A program made the translations under genes and the position numbers. This document shows positions 44,045-55,490 of a stretch of 64,000 nt of DNA, one piece after another (the stretch's first letter is position 1; every line of letters begins with the position of its first letter). The notes below the pieces were generated by a model. The model was not told where the DNA came from, made no database searches, and saw only the letters and a list, made by a program, of their open reading frames with translations. Source of the DNA: Bemisia tabaci (taxonomy: Eukaryota; Arthropoda; Insecta; Hemiptera; Aleyrodidae); the NCBI RefSeq assembly GCF_918797505.1, contig NC_092801.1, forward strand, positions 25,202,477 to 25,266,476. Direction: 5' to 3'.

Positions 44045-44201
44045 CCATTGGCGTGGCATGCTCTGCGATATATCGATCGATCCGCCATTCAAATCCATGG
44101 AAAAGGATCGATATAAAGGGTGCTCGTGGCGAACACCTCGATAATCGATTCTTCACCATAGCTTCAAACGGGGAAATATCGATAATCGATCATTCACGCT
44201 G
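44045..44201. mobile_element. MITE C copy
   Basis: CATTGGCGTGGCATGCTCTG to ATAATCGATCATTCACGC, centre GGGTGCTCGTGGCGAACAC. TATCGATA at 44177-44184. Confidence 0.7.
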
Positions 44202-44282
44202 TTGCTCGTTGATCCACTCGGCGACTGGGTAATTGAATCGGCGGCTCGATGAGCTCATGAATATTCAGCCCCGACCCCAACT

Positions 44283-44535
44283 CTGCCGTGCTAAGGAAGA
44301 ACGCCGTATGAATATTCGAGCGTTGCCAAATTTCATTCGGTAAAACGTTAATTTGTGAGGAAAGTTATGAATATTTTTCCTTGAGATTTTCAGGAACTTT
44401 AGGCGAAACTACGAACAAAATTAGCTGCGAAATTGGAAGAAAAATATGTATAACTGTACCAAGGGATCCTTGTTTTATCTGCGGAAATTTGGCAACGCCT
44501 AAAGGTGCATACGGCGTTTTTCCTTAGCACGGCAG
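44283..44535. mobile_element. MITE D, full copy
   Basis: CTGCCGTGCTAAGGAAGAAC to TTTTCCTTAGCACGGCAG, 253 bp. Flanks AACT and AACC may be a decayed 4-bp duplication. Confidence 0.8.
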
Positions 44536-45082
44536 AACCGGGGACGGAACGTGCCGGCTCGTTATCAAAGCTCTGAGCTTGCACCTCCGAGAAACTGGTC
44601 AACTCCGAATTAGCCCTACCGCAAGTAAATGCAGACGTAAACTTCCTTCCCCGCGATCTGTCCTCGGCGAAACCGCGCAACGTCGATGGGAATCTCGTGT
44701 AGATGCGTGGTTTTTCGGTTGGCGCGTGCGGTGGAGCACGAACCTATGGTCTTGTTAGCGGAAATCCCCGTTGCGGAGGGAGACATAAATCTTAGTTGTC
44801 CTAGGCGCTGAGATGCAGCTTTCAACGCACTGTCGCACAGTGGAATGGTGGATGAATGGGAGAAGTCGGGCCTCTACTGCCGTGCTAATACCTGCGAGTT
44901 GGACGCGCGTCTTGAGTGGCGAGTAGGCCTTCGGCTGCGTTTTGCAATATCCGTTCCGTAGCCAATCAGGTTGCAGCTCGCCGCCCGTAATACGCTCTCA
45001 GTAGGATTAGAGTCCCTTTATACTGAGAGTTAAGACAATATGAATCCATTTCTGATTGGATCCCGTATTTTAGGCCCCCGCA

Positions 45083-45664
45083 CACGGGGAAAAAAAGGGA
45101 CCCGAAGTTTAGGTCATATGGATCTCTGAAGTTTCCAGATTGAGCATCTGAACACTTTAGGTCTAGCTGTCAAGGTTTGGATCACACATCCGAAACTTCA
45201 GCTCTTACATCTGAAGTACTTCGGTTTTCACGTCCGAAAAACTTCGGTTCTCACATCCGAAAAACTTCGGTTTTCACATCCGAAAAACTTCGGTTCTCAC
45301 ATCTGAAGTACTTCAGATGTAAGAATTCGACGTAATTCTGTCAAACAGAACTAATCGCCAATTTGAGTTCCTTTTGAGGAATCTAGAATGCCGGATAGCG
45401 CGTTCTGTCAAACGGAACTAAGCGCCGCGAGTATAGGACGGAATGAGCCCGAAGCCCGGTTCCGCCGCCAATCTGAGCCCCCTCTACCTTCGTCCCCCTA
45501 TAGCCCTTAGTTCCGTTTGACAGAAATGCGTTCAATTGAAGTTTCAGATGTGTGATCCGAACCTCGATTGCTAGACCTAAAGTGTTCAGATGCTCAATTT
45601 AAAAACTTCAGAGATCCATATGACCTAAATTTCGGGTCCCACGCACGAAGTTTTTTTCTTCGTG
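45083..45664. mobile_element. Foldback element nested in MITE G
   Basis: GGGACCCGAAGTTTAGGTCA with TATGGATCTCTGAAGTTT on the left is mirrored by AAACTTCAGAGATCCATATG and GACCTAAATTTCGGGTCCC on the right. The extreme ends CACGGGGAAAAAAA and TTTTTTTCTTCGTG are weaker. One arm carries a 23-bp array. GTCAAACGGAACTAAGCGCC and TTAGTTCCGTTTGAC form a second inner pair. Confidence 0.65.
45218..45309 (+). repeat. Four-unit 23-bp tandem array
   Basis: Units of 23 bases beginning ACTTCGGTT, then CTCACATC or TTCACATC, then CGAAAA, at 45218, 45241, 45264 and 45287. The last unit ends in CTGAAGT instead. TTCGG/CCGAA symmetry makes each unit partly self-complementary. Confidence 0.8.
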
Positions 45665-45967
45665 CAGTGTCCCAAACGGGATTAAAGATTACATTCTCAC
45701 CAATTGCAAAGATTATAAACTGTGGTGGACCGGGAATTACGGGATCGGCAAGGAACAAACGGAATTAGAGAAGGAACGGAGAAAGGAATTTGAGTATAGG
45801 CCGATCAAAGATTACAAACAATTTTCAATTCGTGTAAACTTTATTCCCATTTGTAACTCCGTGAGCCGCGTTGTCTTAACTCTCTCTATAAAGGGACTCT
45901 AAGTAGGATCAGATCCTACTTTTCGCTTCTAGACGAACGTCTAGCAAGCCAGTGTATCTGGCGCTTT

Positions 45968-46170
45968 CGGATAAACGCCGTATGAACATTCAATAGTTGC
46001 CGAATTCCCCCGATTAAAATATGTATTTTTGAGGTGAGTTATTCATATTTTTCCTTGGAATATTCGGAGATATTAGGCTAAATTGTGTACAAAATTGTCT
46101 GTAAAATGTAAGGAAAAATATCCAACAGTTTCCTTGAAAATTCATATATTATCGGAATTTGCCGTCACAG
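45968..46170. mobile_element. MITE D, decayed copy
   Basis: CGGATAAACGCCGTATGAAC and GTTGCCGAATTCCCC, followed by the family inner text; the right end is lost after ATCGGAATTTGCCG. Confidence 0.6.
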
Positions 46171-46442
46171 TAAAGTGATTCACGTCCAATATCTCCCATT
46201 AAGCCGCTCCATTGTGCGTCGCGTTGCATCAACCGGCTCCGCATCAAGGGCATCAACCACATGGATAATCTGCAAAACTTACAGACTTAAATTTAAGGGG
46301 TTTTTAGCATGAGTGGGAGTAGGGGGTAGCCCCCTACTCCCCCCCCCCCTCCCGAGAAAAGTCACTTGATCTCCTCAAGGAAATCTAAGAGATTGCCCTA
46401 ACGGATGAGTTATTCTAGGATTCTATTTCATTCGGACCTATG

Positions 46443-46953
46443 CTGCCGTCTGTGTAAAAACGCCGTATGGACATTCGAGAGTTGCCAAATTTCTCTTGAC
46501 AACACGTGTAATTTTTACAACATTCATGCATATTTTTCCTTGAAATTTTCAGATATTTTAGATTAAATTGCAAAGAAAGTTGTCTGTTAATTTTGAAAAA
46601 ATAATATTCGCAACTTTCCCAGTAAATTCGGCTTTTATCACGGAAATGTGGCAACGCGTGAAGGCCCATATACTGCCGTCCTAAGGAAGAACGCCGTATG
46701 AACATTCGAGAGTTGCCAAATTTCCTCCGATAAACTGCTTATTTTTGAGGATGGTTATGAATATTTTGCCGATAAATTTTCAAGAACTTTAGGTAAAATT
46801 GTAAACAAAATTACCTGAAAAATCGGAAGAAAAATATTTATAAGTTTACCAGGAAATTCCTGTTTCATCAAAGGAAATTTGGCAATGCCTGAAGGTTCAT
46901 ACGGCGTTTTTCCTTAGCACGGCAGTATACGGTGTCTTTCTTTGGCATGGCAC
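46443..46953. mobile_element. MITE D interrupted by another MITE D
   Basis: Starts CTGCCGTCTGTGTAAAAAC; its right terminal arm reads AAGGCCCATA, then (after the insert) TATACGGTGTCTTTCTTTGG and CATGGCAC. The inserted copy is 46673-46925. Confidence 0.8.
46673..46925. mobile_element. MITE D, full copy nested in MITE D, TSD TATA
   Basis: CTGCCGTCCTAAGGAAGAAC to TTTTCCTTAGCACGGCAG, 253 bp, with TATA at 46669-46672 and 46926-46929. The target is the CATACGG motif of an older family member. Confidence 0.88.
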
Positions 46954-47809
46954 TATGGTCAGGCGCACGAAGAAGTAAGTCAATCGATGTGCATCAGTTG
47001 CCGCCCGATGTGCATCTCGAACTCGTCGCTAGACTAGGGGTGCGGGGATATTTGGTTAACAAACGGAAAGTTATCAAATAAACAGACGCAACTGGAGAGT
47101 ATCACTGTAAATTAATTTAACAGCTCGTTTGCCCGATTTAAGGAGTTGCTCACAGTTGGCGTCATCGTCCTAAACACGATTTATTAGCATCGCGCCCTGC
47201 TGCGCCGCGCCAACCGGGGAAGTTTGTCGCAGTTGTGTCTTTTGTTTTCCGTCGGCGACTCGTTAACTTACAACCTGCGTTGCCGGGTCGCGGGGAAACG
47301 CACGGGTTTTTGACAGTGTTCCCGTCAAAAGTTCCGGGATTCCGAACTTTTTTGTTGCAGTATCCCCCACTTTACGGCCGTCAAAAGTTCCGGGATTCCT
47401 ATTAGATTTTTTCAAAAGTTCCTAGGAAGTTCAGGAATATGCAAAATATCCGGAAAATTTAAAAGTTCAGGGAAAAATGCAGAAAAATCTCAAAAGTTCC
47501 GGAATTTGGAACTTTTTCCGGGAAATGGGAGCAATGGTTTTTCCATGCTGAGGGATATCTAGCATGTTAATGAAGAAAATAGTAACGCACCAATGCTGCC
47601 ATTGATATGTTGCTTGGATTCGGGAGAAAAGTTGAAAAATAACGAGGCTAGATTACGTTTTACTCAGGAAAGACGTCTGACCGATTGTTTTGTTTCTTCC
47701 TTGAAACGATCTTTCATTTACAAATCCACAACATATTTTAAGCGGACTTCACTTCAACTTTTCTTAAAATTTCAAAAATAAGAGAAACTGAAACGGACAT
47801 CGTGAACTC
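46954..47809. other. No gene seen; TCAAAAGTTCCGG repeats at 47325-47515
   Basis: A degenerate CAAAAGTTCCGGGATTCC motif recurs four or more times. A copy of the outer end of the 48-kb foldback lies at 47590-47670. Confidence 0.4.
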
Positions 47810-49200
47810 GTGATGTTCCGGTCTGTGCTGCCACTGTATGTCGCCTGGATTCCGGAGAAAAGTTAAAGAACAAGGCTATAGATTACGTTTTACGGGTTTT
47901 ACCTTTGCTCGGCTATGTTGCTCTCGTAGCCCTTGAAGTATCACTACAAACAAGACGAACGGATCCGACACAATTTGGAAAGGAAGCGAGGAACTGGACG
48001 CGCGTTGATGACGGCGCAGAGATACAACTATTCGTGCTTGATGGATGTCCGTGTTGCGTCTGCGAAATTGAAGGCGCGATGCGATGGCGCGAGGCGTGAA
48101 CTCGCAATGCCCTGCTCCATGCCGCCAATGAGGTGACTCTCATTTTGTTATGCATAATTCGAATGTTACTGTTTTACTTGAATCAGTCGGTTCGTTAAAA
48201 TGATATATTTGTGGATGTTGCAAACTTCAGCTAGAGCAAAAAGAGGAGATGATGCTTTTGGAAAATAGCTCATAAATCAAGATAAGCGCATTGAGGAAGT
48301 CTGAAATACGCTGCTAACTATACAATTTGCGTAAGAAATATGGGTTTTTCTAAACTTCTTGCTTCAAAAACAACACTGTGACACAGTTTACCGTTTCTTA
48401 AGGGTCCTTCCATCCACCTTGCGCACTGGGATGCTACGCAATTTTCAACATGGCTGACACTTCCTCGCGCAAATAGTGAGACAGCACCATGGTCTTTATC
48501 AATTAATGCGTTGAAAGTGTAATCATAGGCACGCTGGTTGATAAAATACCGCTTTCTCACGTATGTTTAGCGGGTTTGCGTCGACCATGTTGATTATTGC
48601 ATGGTATCCTAGTGCGCAAGGGTTGGACAAGCAGGGTCCTCTTAAATGATAACCTGTGCCACAATATTGTTTCTGAAGCGAGAAGCTTAAAAAAATGCCC
48701 ACGCAGATTGTGAGGTTTCCAGCGTATTTCAGATTTTTTCGATGCGCTCACCTTGATTTTTGAGCCAGTTCCCATAAGCAACATCTCTTTTTGCTTTAGC
48801 TGAAGTTTGCAACAGCCCCATTATCCTGTTCCTCCCTCCAAAATTCAAGGAGTATAATTTTAATGAACCGACTGATTCAGGTAAAACAGTAACATCCTAA
48901 CTTTTCGTAAACAACACAAGTCGCCTTGTTGGCAGCGTGGATCGGAGCATTGCGAGTTCACGGATCGTGTCATCGCGCCTTCAATTTTGCAGACGCAACT
49001 TGGACATCCATCAAGCATGAATAGTTGTATCTCTGCGCCGTGATCAACGCGTCTTCTTTTCCTTGCTCAATTTCTATTTTGTGCTGGCTCCGCTTGCCTG
49101 ATTTGAAGTGGTACATATACTTTAAAGGCTACGAGAGCAACACAGCCGGGGATGGGTAAGACGTAATCTGGCCTCGTTTTTATTACGTTTTATCGTTTTT
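47810..49200. mobile_element. Large foldback element, about 1.4 kb
   Basis: Left arm blocks GCTCTCGTAGCC, GGCGCAGAGATACAACTATT, GCTTGATGGATGTCC, TCAGTCGGTTCGTTAAA and GCAAACTTCAGCTAG recur inverted on the right (48600-49160). The centre, near 48510, pairs ACCTTGCGCACTGGGATGCT with its diverged mirror. The arms differ by insertions and many substitutions, so it is old. No transposase frame. A piece of one arm is at 57720-57910. Confidence 0.7.
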
Positions 49201-49209
49201 ACAAGGAAT

Positions 49210-49728
49210 GGAGGATTTATTCGATAAAATCATCCGTTCGGCCGCCACTAATTATATTTTCTCAAAATATGATGTGAACTTTTTGTTTTTTTTCGGCAAC
49301 ACGGCAGTGAAGTTCGCGGCGTTTACTGCATATAATTTAAGAAGACACTGCAACCTAAAAAGAAAATTGAGAATGAATCGCTATTTTTATAATTTCTATA
49401 CCGAATAATAAATTACTTGGAATTCAATCTTTGGAACTATTATCAATTTTGCAAGACATTTGCCGGATGACCCATGGTCACTATGATTTACTGCGCCGCA
49501 AAAAAGCAAACGATAAATCCCAGGTAGCATTACTCCAGCACAGAGGAGGTTTTTATGATCCACCTCACAACGAGAAAGAATAAGAAATTTGAGCGTAATG
49601 AAAGAAACCGAATCGATACTTGCAAACTATATTGCACAAAATCCGTACTTCCTAACACCTCATTCTTTTTAGCTTCAGAATATTATGATGAAAAATATCA
49701 CTGGAATAACACGATAAAAGTACTAAGG
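49210..49728. other. No gene seen
   Basis: Short plus-strand frames at 49208-49408 and 49555-49743 have AT-driven composition and no domain. Confidence 0.35.
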
Positions 49729-49969
49729 AAAAATGCCGTATGAACATTTAGAGAGTTGCCAAAATTTCCTCCGATAAATTGAGTTTTTTTAAGGAATTTT
49801 TATGAAAATTTTTCCGTTAAATTTTCAGAAACTTTGATGAAATTGCGAAACAAATTATCCGAAAATTGGAAGAAAAAGAATCATAAATTTTCTCAAAAAT
49901 TCGTGTTTCATCGAAAGAAATTTGGCAACGCCTGAAAGTTCATCCGGCGTTTATACTTAGCATGGTAGA
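49729..49969. mobile_element. MITE D, decayed ends
   Basis: GTACTAAGGAAAAATGCCGT to GCGTTTATACTTAGCATGG. Confidence 0.7.
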
Positions 49970-50309
49970 ACTGTGCTTATTTGTTTGAAATTTTATATTA
50001 GTTTCCGATGAATTGAATCTAATATATGATGTAAAAAAGCGGGAAAATGGGTTATAAAGAAATCGAAAAGCTTTCAGCAGACCAGTCATTATGTACTTGG
50101 CATTTTCGAAGAGAGCTGATCGATTTTGCGAAATACTCTGGGTCGGATTCAATCGTATGAAGCCTGAGTTATATACGATTGGCTATGTGCAATATAAAAG
50201 ATTAAAATGACCTCAAACAGCGGTTTCAAACAGATAGAACGTTTACTTTTGACTTTTTTTGCAAATGTTTCCGTATCGATGAACTATTATGCCCACCCAG
50301 AATATCTAA

Positions 50310-50470
50310 CAGTGGCGTGGCGTGCTTTGCAATGTATCGATTTAGCTGCCACTTAAACCTGTCGAGAAAAACCACATGACAAGGTGTTCGCAACGAATAC
50401 CTTAATAATCGATCTTTTATCATAGCTTCGAATGGGGAAATACCGATAATCGATCATTCATGCCTCGCCG
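50310..50470. mobile_element. MITE C copy
   Basis: CAGTGGCGTGGCGTGCTTTG to CATTCATGCCTCGCCG, centre AAGGTGTTCGCAACGAATAC. Confidence 0.72.
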
Positions 50471-52115
50471 ATGAAATCTAAGTGAAATATCTGAATAAGA
50501 AATGTTTTGACAAGACTTTGCTTCTTCATTGGTTCATTTGATTGGTTCAACAATTAGGCCTATCATGAGGCCCTTAAGGACCGTTGTGAACAAGATCAGC
50601 GTATATGAGTTTGTGATTTCAAGGAAGGACACTACTGATAACCGCAAGACAATTTTCACGACAAACTGCCATCAAAATTTGTTTCGAACGTGTTTCAGAA
50701 GCTGTTGATTAATAAATTACTATCGAGAGGAAGTATATGATATACTCTTTGATTTTTCACAGATTTTTACCTTAGGGCCTAACTCGCAAAAATTGGATAT
50801 TTTCTCAGGAACCAATGTGAATAAACAACAATATATTGTTAATATTACTTCTCTGAGACACTTTTGTTTTGAATTTTATCAATCTGAGTCTGAGTTACTT
50901 CATCGTTAATATTTCACCGTAAGATGAATGAATAAATTGTTTTTTTTTTTAAAGAGAAAATACTTTTTTCCAAGATAATCTAAGGAACATTAAATTAAGC
51001 CCTCTAAACTATGATTTGAAGTATCTAGAAAAAAATCCATAACTTTTCTTAAAATTAAATAATTTCTCTTAAGAGATTTGGCAATGTTCGATTGATGACG
51101 TTCTTTTTGGCATGGTAGAGCGGTGTGGGAAAATTTGCGAGAGAGATAGGGCAACTCTGTTTTTTGGTATAACCTTCCTCTTCTACATTCACAAGGACGC
51201 CGCCGCCTTATCGCGAACACGTTTGATGGGTTTTCGCTGCAGGGTGTGACTTCCATTTCTTGCGCTCTGGGCTGCACCACTAATCCAAGTAAATTAAAAA
51301 TATTATTTTCCATTAAAAAATAAAGGTCGGCACGAAGTTCAAACCGTCGCAAACTGAGGTACGTGCTTTTTTAGTTTCACCTTGGAATTATTGCAGATTC
51401 GCTTCATCTCGCCGAATCTGATCTCTAATTCAATCACATGAAAGGACCGCGCTTCTCAGAGAAGAAATTCTTCGCCACGGCAGCCTAAAAATGCGTATAT
51501 TCGTACTAGTCGCTTTTATAGCGAGCCCGAGCGTTCTGCGACACCTAATCGCCATCATTATGTATCGACCCGGAGGTGATCTGGTAAACTGCACTTTGTA
51601 ATTTTATTTTGAATGCCACCTATCCACGATTTTACTGTGCGTCCCATTCGTCTCTTACCAGGAAGAACCCAATTTAGTACCTTCTTAGGCAATCATCCGC
51701 TATTCATCGAACATGACCATTACAAACAAGCTGTTCGGTTATAATTGTTTGAGCGTGCCTCAAAATATGTCCAAATTGATTTAAAATGTCATCAAATTTT
51801 AGAATCTATTGAACGCAACGGTTAGAAAGTATTCTTTGCTGAAACTAAAAAATAAATGTAGTTTTTCCCGCTGAAATTGATGGAAAATCACGCGGCACGG
51901 GAGTCAAAATGCGTCAAATAGATTTACAATTTCAAAAATTTCTCGGAGGAGGCCCCCTGGACCTCTCTCAGAGCGCAGGGGGGCTTACCTCACATACCCC
52001 CCCCCCCCCCAATCTCCCTGGTGGCAGGGGGCCAGGCCCCCTCGGCAAAAAGAGCTAGGTACACCCTATGCTTCAGAGCCGAATAAAGTGTCTAAAAACT
52101 GGCGGAAGAAACATA
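50471..52115. other. No gene seen
   Basis: Contains a MITE D scrap (GGCAATGTTCGATTG near 51070 to GGCATGGTAGAG), a trace of MITE A near 51340-51385, and C and G runs at 51995-52015. The 120-codon minus-strand frame at 50990-51352 overlaps these scraps and is not called. Confidence 0.4.
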
Positions 52116-52367
52116 CTGCCGTACTACGGAAGAATGCCGTATGAGCCCTCAGATGTTGCCATATTTCCCTCAATGAAACCTCATTTTTCTTGAACAATTT
52201 TGCATATTTTTTTCAAAGATTTCAGACAATTTTGTATGCAATTTAATCCAAAATATCCGAAAATTTCAAGCAAAAAAACGCATAACTTTCCTTAAAAAGA
52301 CTAGTTTGATAGGGAGGAGTTTGAAAACTCTCGAATGTTCACACAGCGTTTTTCCTCAGTACGCCAG
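52116..52367. mobile_element. MITE D copy, moderately diverged
   Basis: CTGCCGTACTACGGAAGAAT to GCGTTTTTCCTCAGTACGCC, about 252 bp. Confidence 0.72.
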
Positions 52368-53179
52368 CACAGAGGAACAGCAAGCTCTATGGAGTATTCC
52401 TCCTTATGTAGGTTACCTTAAGTTTTTATTAGCTGCTTCTTTTTTGTATACCGAGCCCTAACTGACAACGCGGGAAATATTATGAAAAGGTACCGGAAGT
52501 TGGATAAGTTTTCAGAAGGCGCATGCAATGGGTGCGCAGCTCTCCATCTGCCGCCTCCTCCATCGTCCTGACGCCTCGGTTGTAACTACGAACTCCTGTC
52601 TCTTTATTTTCCCCGAAACTTGCTGAAATAGCTGTTCAGATCATCCGAAAGTATAGAGAAGAGAGGCGCTTTGCAAGATCGTTTCTAAGTTGCGATGTGC
52701 TATGATGGCGAGAGCTTTGATGTGCGAATTTCTCCGTAGTGTAACGATTCTTCGGAAGCGTCATTCTTTTCAGACGGGAAAGCCTGTAAGTTTTGAACTT
52801 TTCAGGGCAAGTGAGTGTAGAGTATGGTCATAAGCGCGTCTTTGCTCGCAGAGAACCCTTGGTAGCTGAGCGGAGTTTTGACAATTTTCGATACTTTTTT
52901 CTCACGTTTTATTTGGAGAGCTGAATTTCCTCTATCGATAAACGTCTACCTTGAATATTATTCAATTGATCTCTCATACCTGTTGGAGGAGAGGCTACAT
53001 GATTTTGGAATTCGGTCATGAATTGACTGATTTTTTAAGCTCACTTAGGAGTCAATATTGTTCGAATTGATGAGGAGTATTAAATTGAAATATTATTCTT
53101 TAATAGTTTAGTGGCTTTTCCTTTTAACAATAGTTTTACCGTAAATTATTTTTCCATTTCAGAATTTGTTTGAATCTTT
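52368..53179. other. No gene seen
   Basis: Unique-looking sequence with ordinary base composition and only short frames. Confidence 0.35.
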
Positions 53180-53450
53180 CTACAAACTTATTGCCTCCCT
53201 CACAAAGGAACGTAACTCTATTCCAAGGTTGCAAAATTGACTCGAACAATCCAATATTTTACAGGAAAATACCTGTCCGATTTTTGGACGAAATGTGTTT
53301 ACTTTTTGCATTAAAACAGAAGAAAAATCGGTAAAATGTTCAGCTAGAAATTCCCAAGACTCTCCCGGTAAGAAAGCAATATGCGCGAGGAAACTCGGCA
53401 ATATTGAAATGTAAATTATGTACGTTCTTTCGTGAAAGAAACGACAAAGT
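53180..53450. repeat. Dispersed repeat related to 28575-29225 and 56460-56800
   Basis: CCAAGGTTGCAAAATTGACT, ATTCCCAAGACTCTCCCGG and CTCGGCAATATTGAAATGTA match the tandem unit at 28.6 kb in order. The 142-codon minus-strand frame over it is therefore repeat sequence. Confidence 0.55.
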
Positions 53451-54529
53451 GTAATTAGTTTAAAAATCTTCAATTTGAGTGTTGAAAAATTGTGTAGCAT
53501 GGCATTAAAGAACATTATTGTTTGAAGAGGAAAAATATCAAGTCTAAACGTATTTTGTCGATGAGAAAGCTTACAATGGTAAAATAACCCATGTTTGCTT
53601 AACGTCACATGTCTCCCTTCAAAATTTTACGCAGAAAACAATGCACACAGCGAGTTTTGAAATCAATTCCGGAACTAGATTACCCCTAGAATGCATTATG
53701 TCGATGATAAAAGATATTAATAAAACAAATCATGAATTAGTAAAATTTTTAAAATTTAAAAAGATCTTGTCAATAAAAATTTAAATTTCTGATTAGAAAT
53801 TTCTGATTTTGATTTTTTTTTTCAATTAGATTTCTGAAGTATTTTACACACACTAAAAAAGGAAGTTCGAGTAGGTATTCAAATGACGTCATCCGCATTT
53901 TTACAATTTAACCAATGTTAATAGAAAAAACTTGTATATTGCCCAGGAGTTGATTTTTAGACTTTCCATTGTGTGATTCGTTTTCTTGGTAGAATTTCGA
54001 AATAAAAACACGTCGCGTTGGGCTTTAATTCATATTTCAACTAGCGGCCCATCTTATTGATCTTCCTAAAGTTTTCAGGTATTAACGACCAGTACTTCGT
54101 CAAAACACCCTAGTAGCATGATTCACTTTCCCCTTCCTAACAAACGTATAAGGAATTAATACCGGTTATTAAGCACCATTTTAACTAAAGTTTATATATC
54201 GTGTTTATAAGTTTTATATAAAATGCCCATGAAAATAATTATTCATATTTTCAGAAGATAACGTTTATATAAAATTTATATAATTGAGGAAGGGTTTTTA
54301 TAAATTTTCTTTATACGCATAGTATCCTTTTGCTTAATTTGCTTAATATAACTGTTATATAAATGACCTGAATGACTTTAACGTAAACCTATCTCATTTT
54401 CATGAATGATGATGATGATCTCATTTCAATGAACACCCTCGACTCTCAGACTGCGTGGGATAGGTATTATTAGAGGTACTAGTGGCTCCGAGACGAGTTA
54501 AAAGGGGATATTTCGGCACACAATCCGAG

Positions 54530-54582
54530 GAGCCCTGTTACCTCAGTTGGTAGCGTGTCTGGCTCATAACCCTGCCCAGTTA
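54530..54582 (+). repeat. Truncated tRNA-like head
   Basis: TTACCTCAGTTGGTAGCGTG and CTGGCTCATAACC look like the 5' half of a tRNA with an A box and a CAT anticodon-like loop. The 3' half with the B box is missing, replaced by AT-rich sequence, so it is a broken tRNA or SINE head. Confidence 0.4.
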
Positions 54583-55200
54583 TACAGCAATATTTTAAAA
54601 ATATTTTAAAAATATTGAAATTTATTATATTTTTAAAATGTTTTTCATGTATTTTTAAAATATTTTCAAAAGTACTTTTGAAATACAATCAATGAATATT
54701 TTTAAAACATTTTAAAAATATATTAAAAATATAAAAAATTAAAAATTTTAAAATAATATTTTATAATATTTTTAAAGTATATCATAATTATTTTTGTTAA
54801 TATTTTAAAAATATTATTAAATATTATTTTAAAAATTTTGATTTTTTTTTAAAATGTTTAAATTAATATTATAAAAATTTAAAAGAAAAAAGGAAATGAT
54901 AATAATAATAAATAAATAACATAAATACATCGACATAAATTCAAACTAGAAAAAGGCCCAAATAATTAAAACTGGAAAAAGACGCAATTATAAAGTTAAA
55001 AAATAGAGAGAGAGAGAGAGAGAGTTAAAAAAATGAGAGTTAAAAAAATAGAGAGAGTTAGAAAAAATGATAGTTAAAAATCATGATAGTTAAAAAAAAG
55101 AGAGAGCTAAAAAAATGAGAGAGAGTTAAAAAAAATGAAAATGAAAAATTTACATCATGAAATAAAAAACAAAAATAAATAAATAATAAATAATAAAGTC
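54583..55200. repeat. AT-rich and GA-rich low-complexity tract
   Basis: 54583-54890 is an array of TATTTTAAAAA motifs on both strands. 54895-54920 is AATAATAAATAAATAA. 55003-55140 is a degenerate array of GAGAGAGTTAAAAAAA units. No coding content. Confidence 0.85.
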
Positions 55201-55297
55201 TGGTAAAATATCATAAGAATCCGTCAATAAACAAACATATTACGGACTCAGAGGCCTGCGATAGTTAAGAGATTGAATTTAGGGCCCATCCATATCA

Positions 55298-55490
55298 AGC
55301 CTGGCTGGTCTGGTGGTAAAGTACTGGATTTCGGATTGCAACTCCATCCCGAGGCGTGGGTTCTATACCCGACTAGGACGCCGCGGATTTAAGGTAAGTC
55401 ACAACTCTACGATGATCCACCACCTGGTAGTAACGCATATGAAAACTTGCACACTTCATAACTAGAGTGCGCTACCAGCCAGGAAGAATA
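55298..55490 (+). mobile_element. tRNA-derived SINE, different head
   Basis: A box TGGTCTGGTGG (55306-55316) and B box GGTTCTATACC (55359-55369) are spaced as in a tRNA. The body runs to about 55490 (GCGCTACCAGCCAGGAAG). Head and body differ from the SINEs at 5149 and 41640, so it is a second SINE lineage. Confidence 0.65.

Larger units (their letters stand above)
45008..45901. mobile_element. MITE G (hAT-like), TSD AGTAGGAT, with nested element
   Basis: TAGAGTCCCTTTATACTGAG to CTCTATAAAGGGACTCTA. AGTAGGAT is perfectly duplicated at 45000-45007 and 45902-45909, an 8-bp signature of hAT transposition. The interior is split by an element of about 580 bp at 45083-45664. Confidence 0.85.

Noticed and set aside
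45218..45309. CRISPR array
   Set aside because: Units are contiguous 23-bp tandem repeats without unique spacers, in a eukaryotic transposon.
53180..53608. 142-codon minus-strand frame
   Set aside because: It overlaps a dispersed repeat also seen at 28.6 and 56.5 kb and has no domain.
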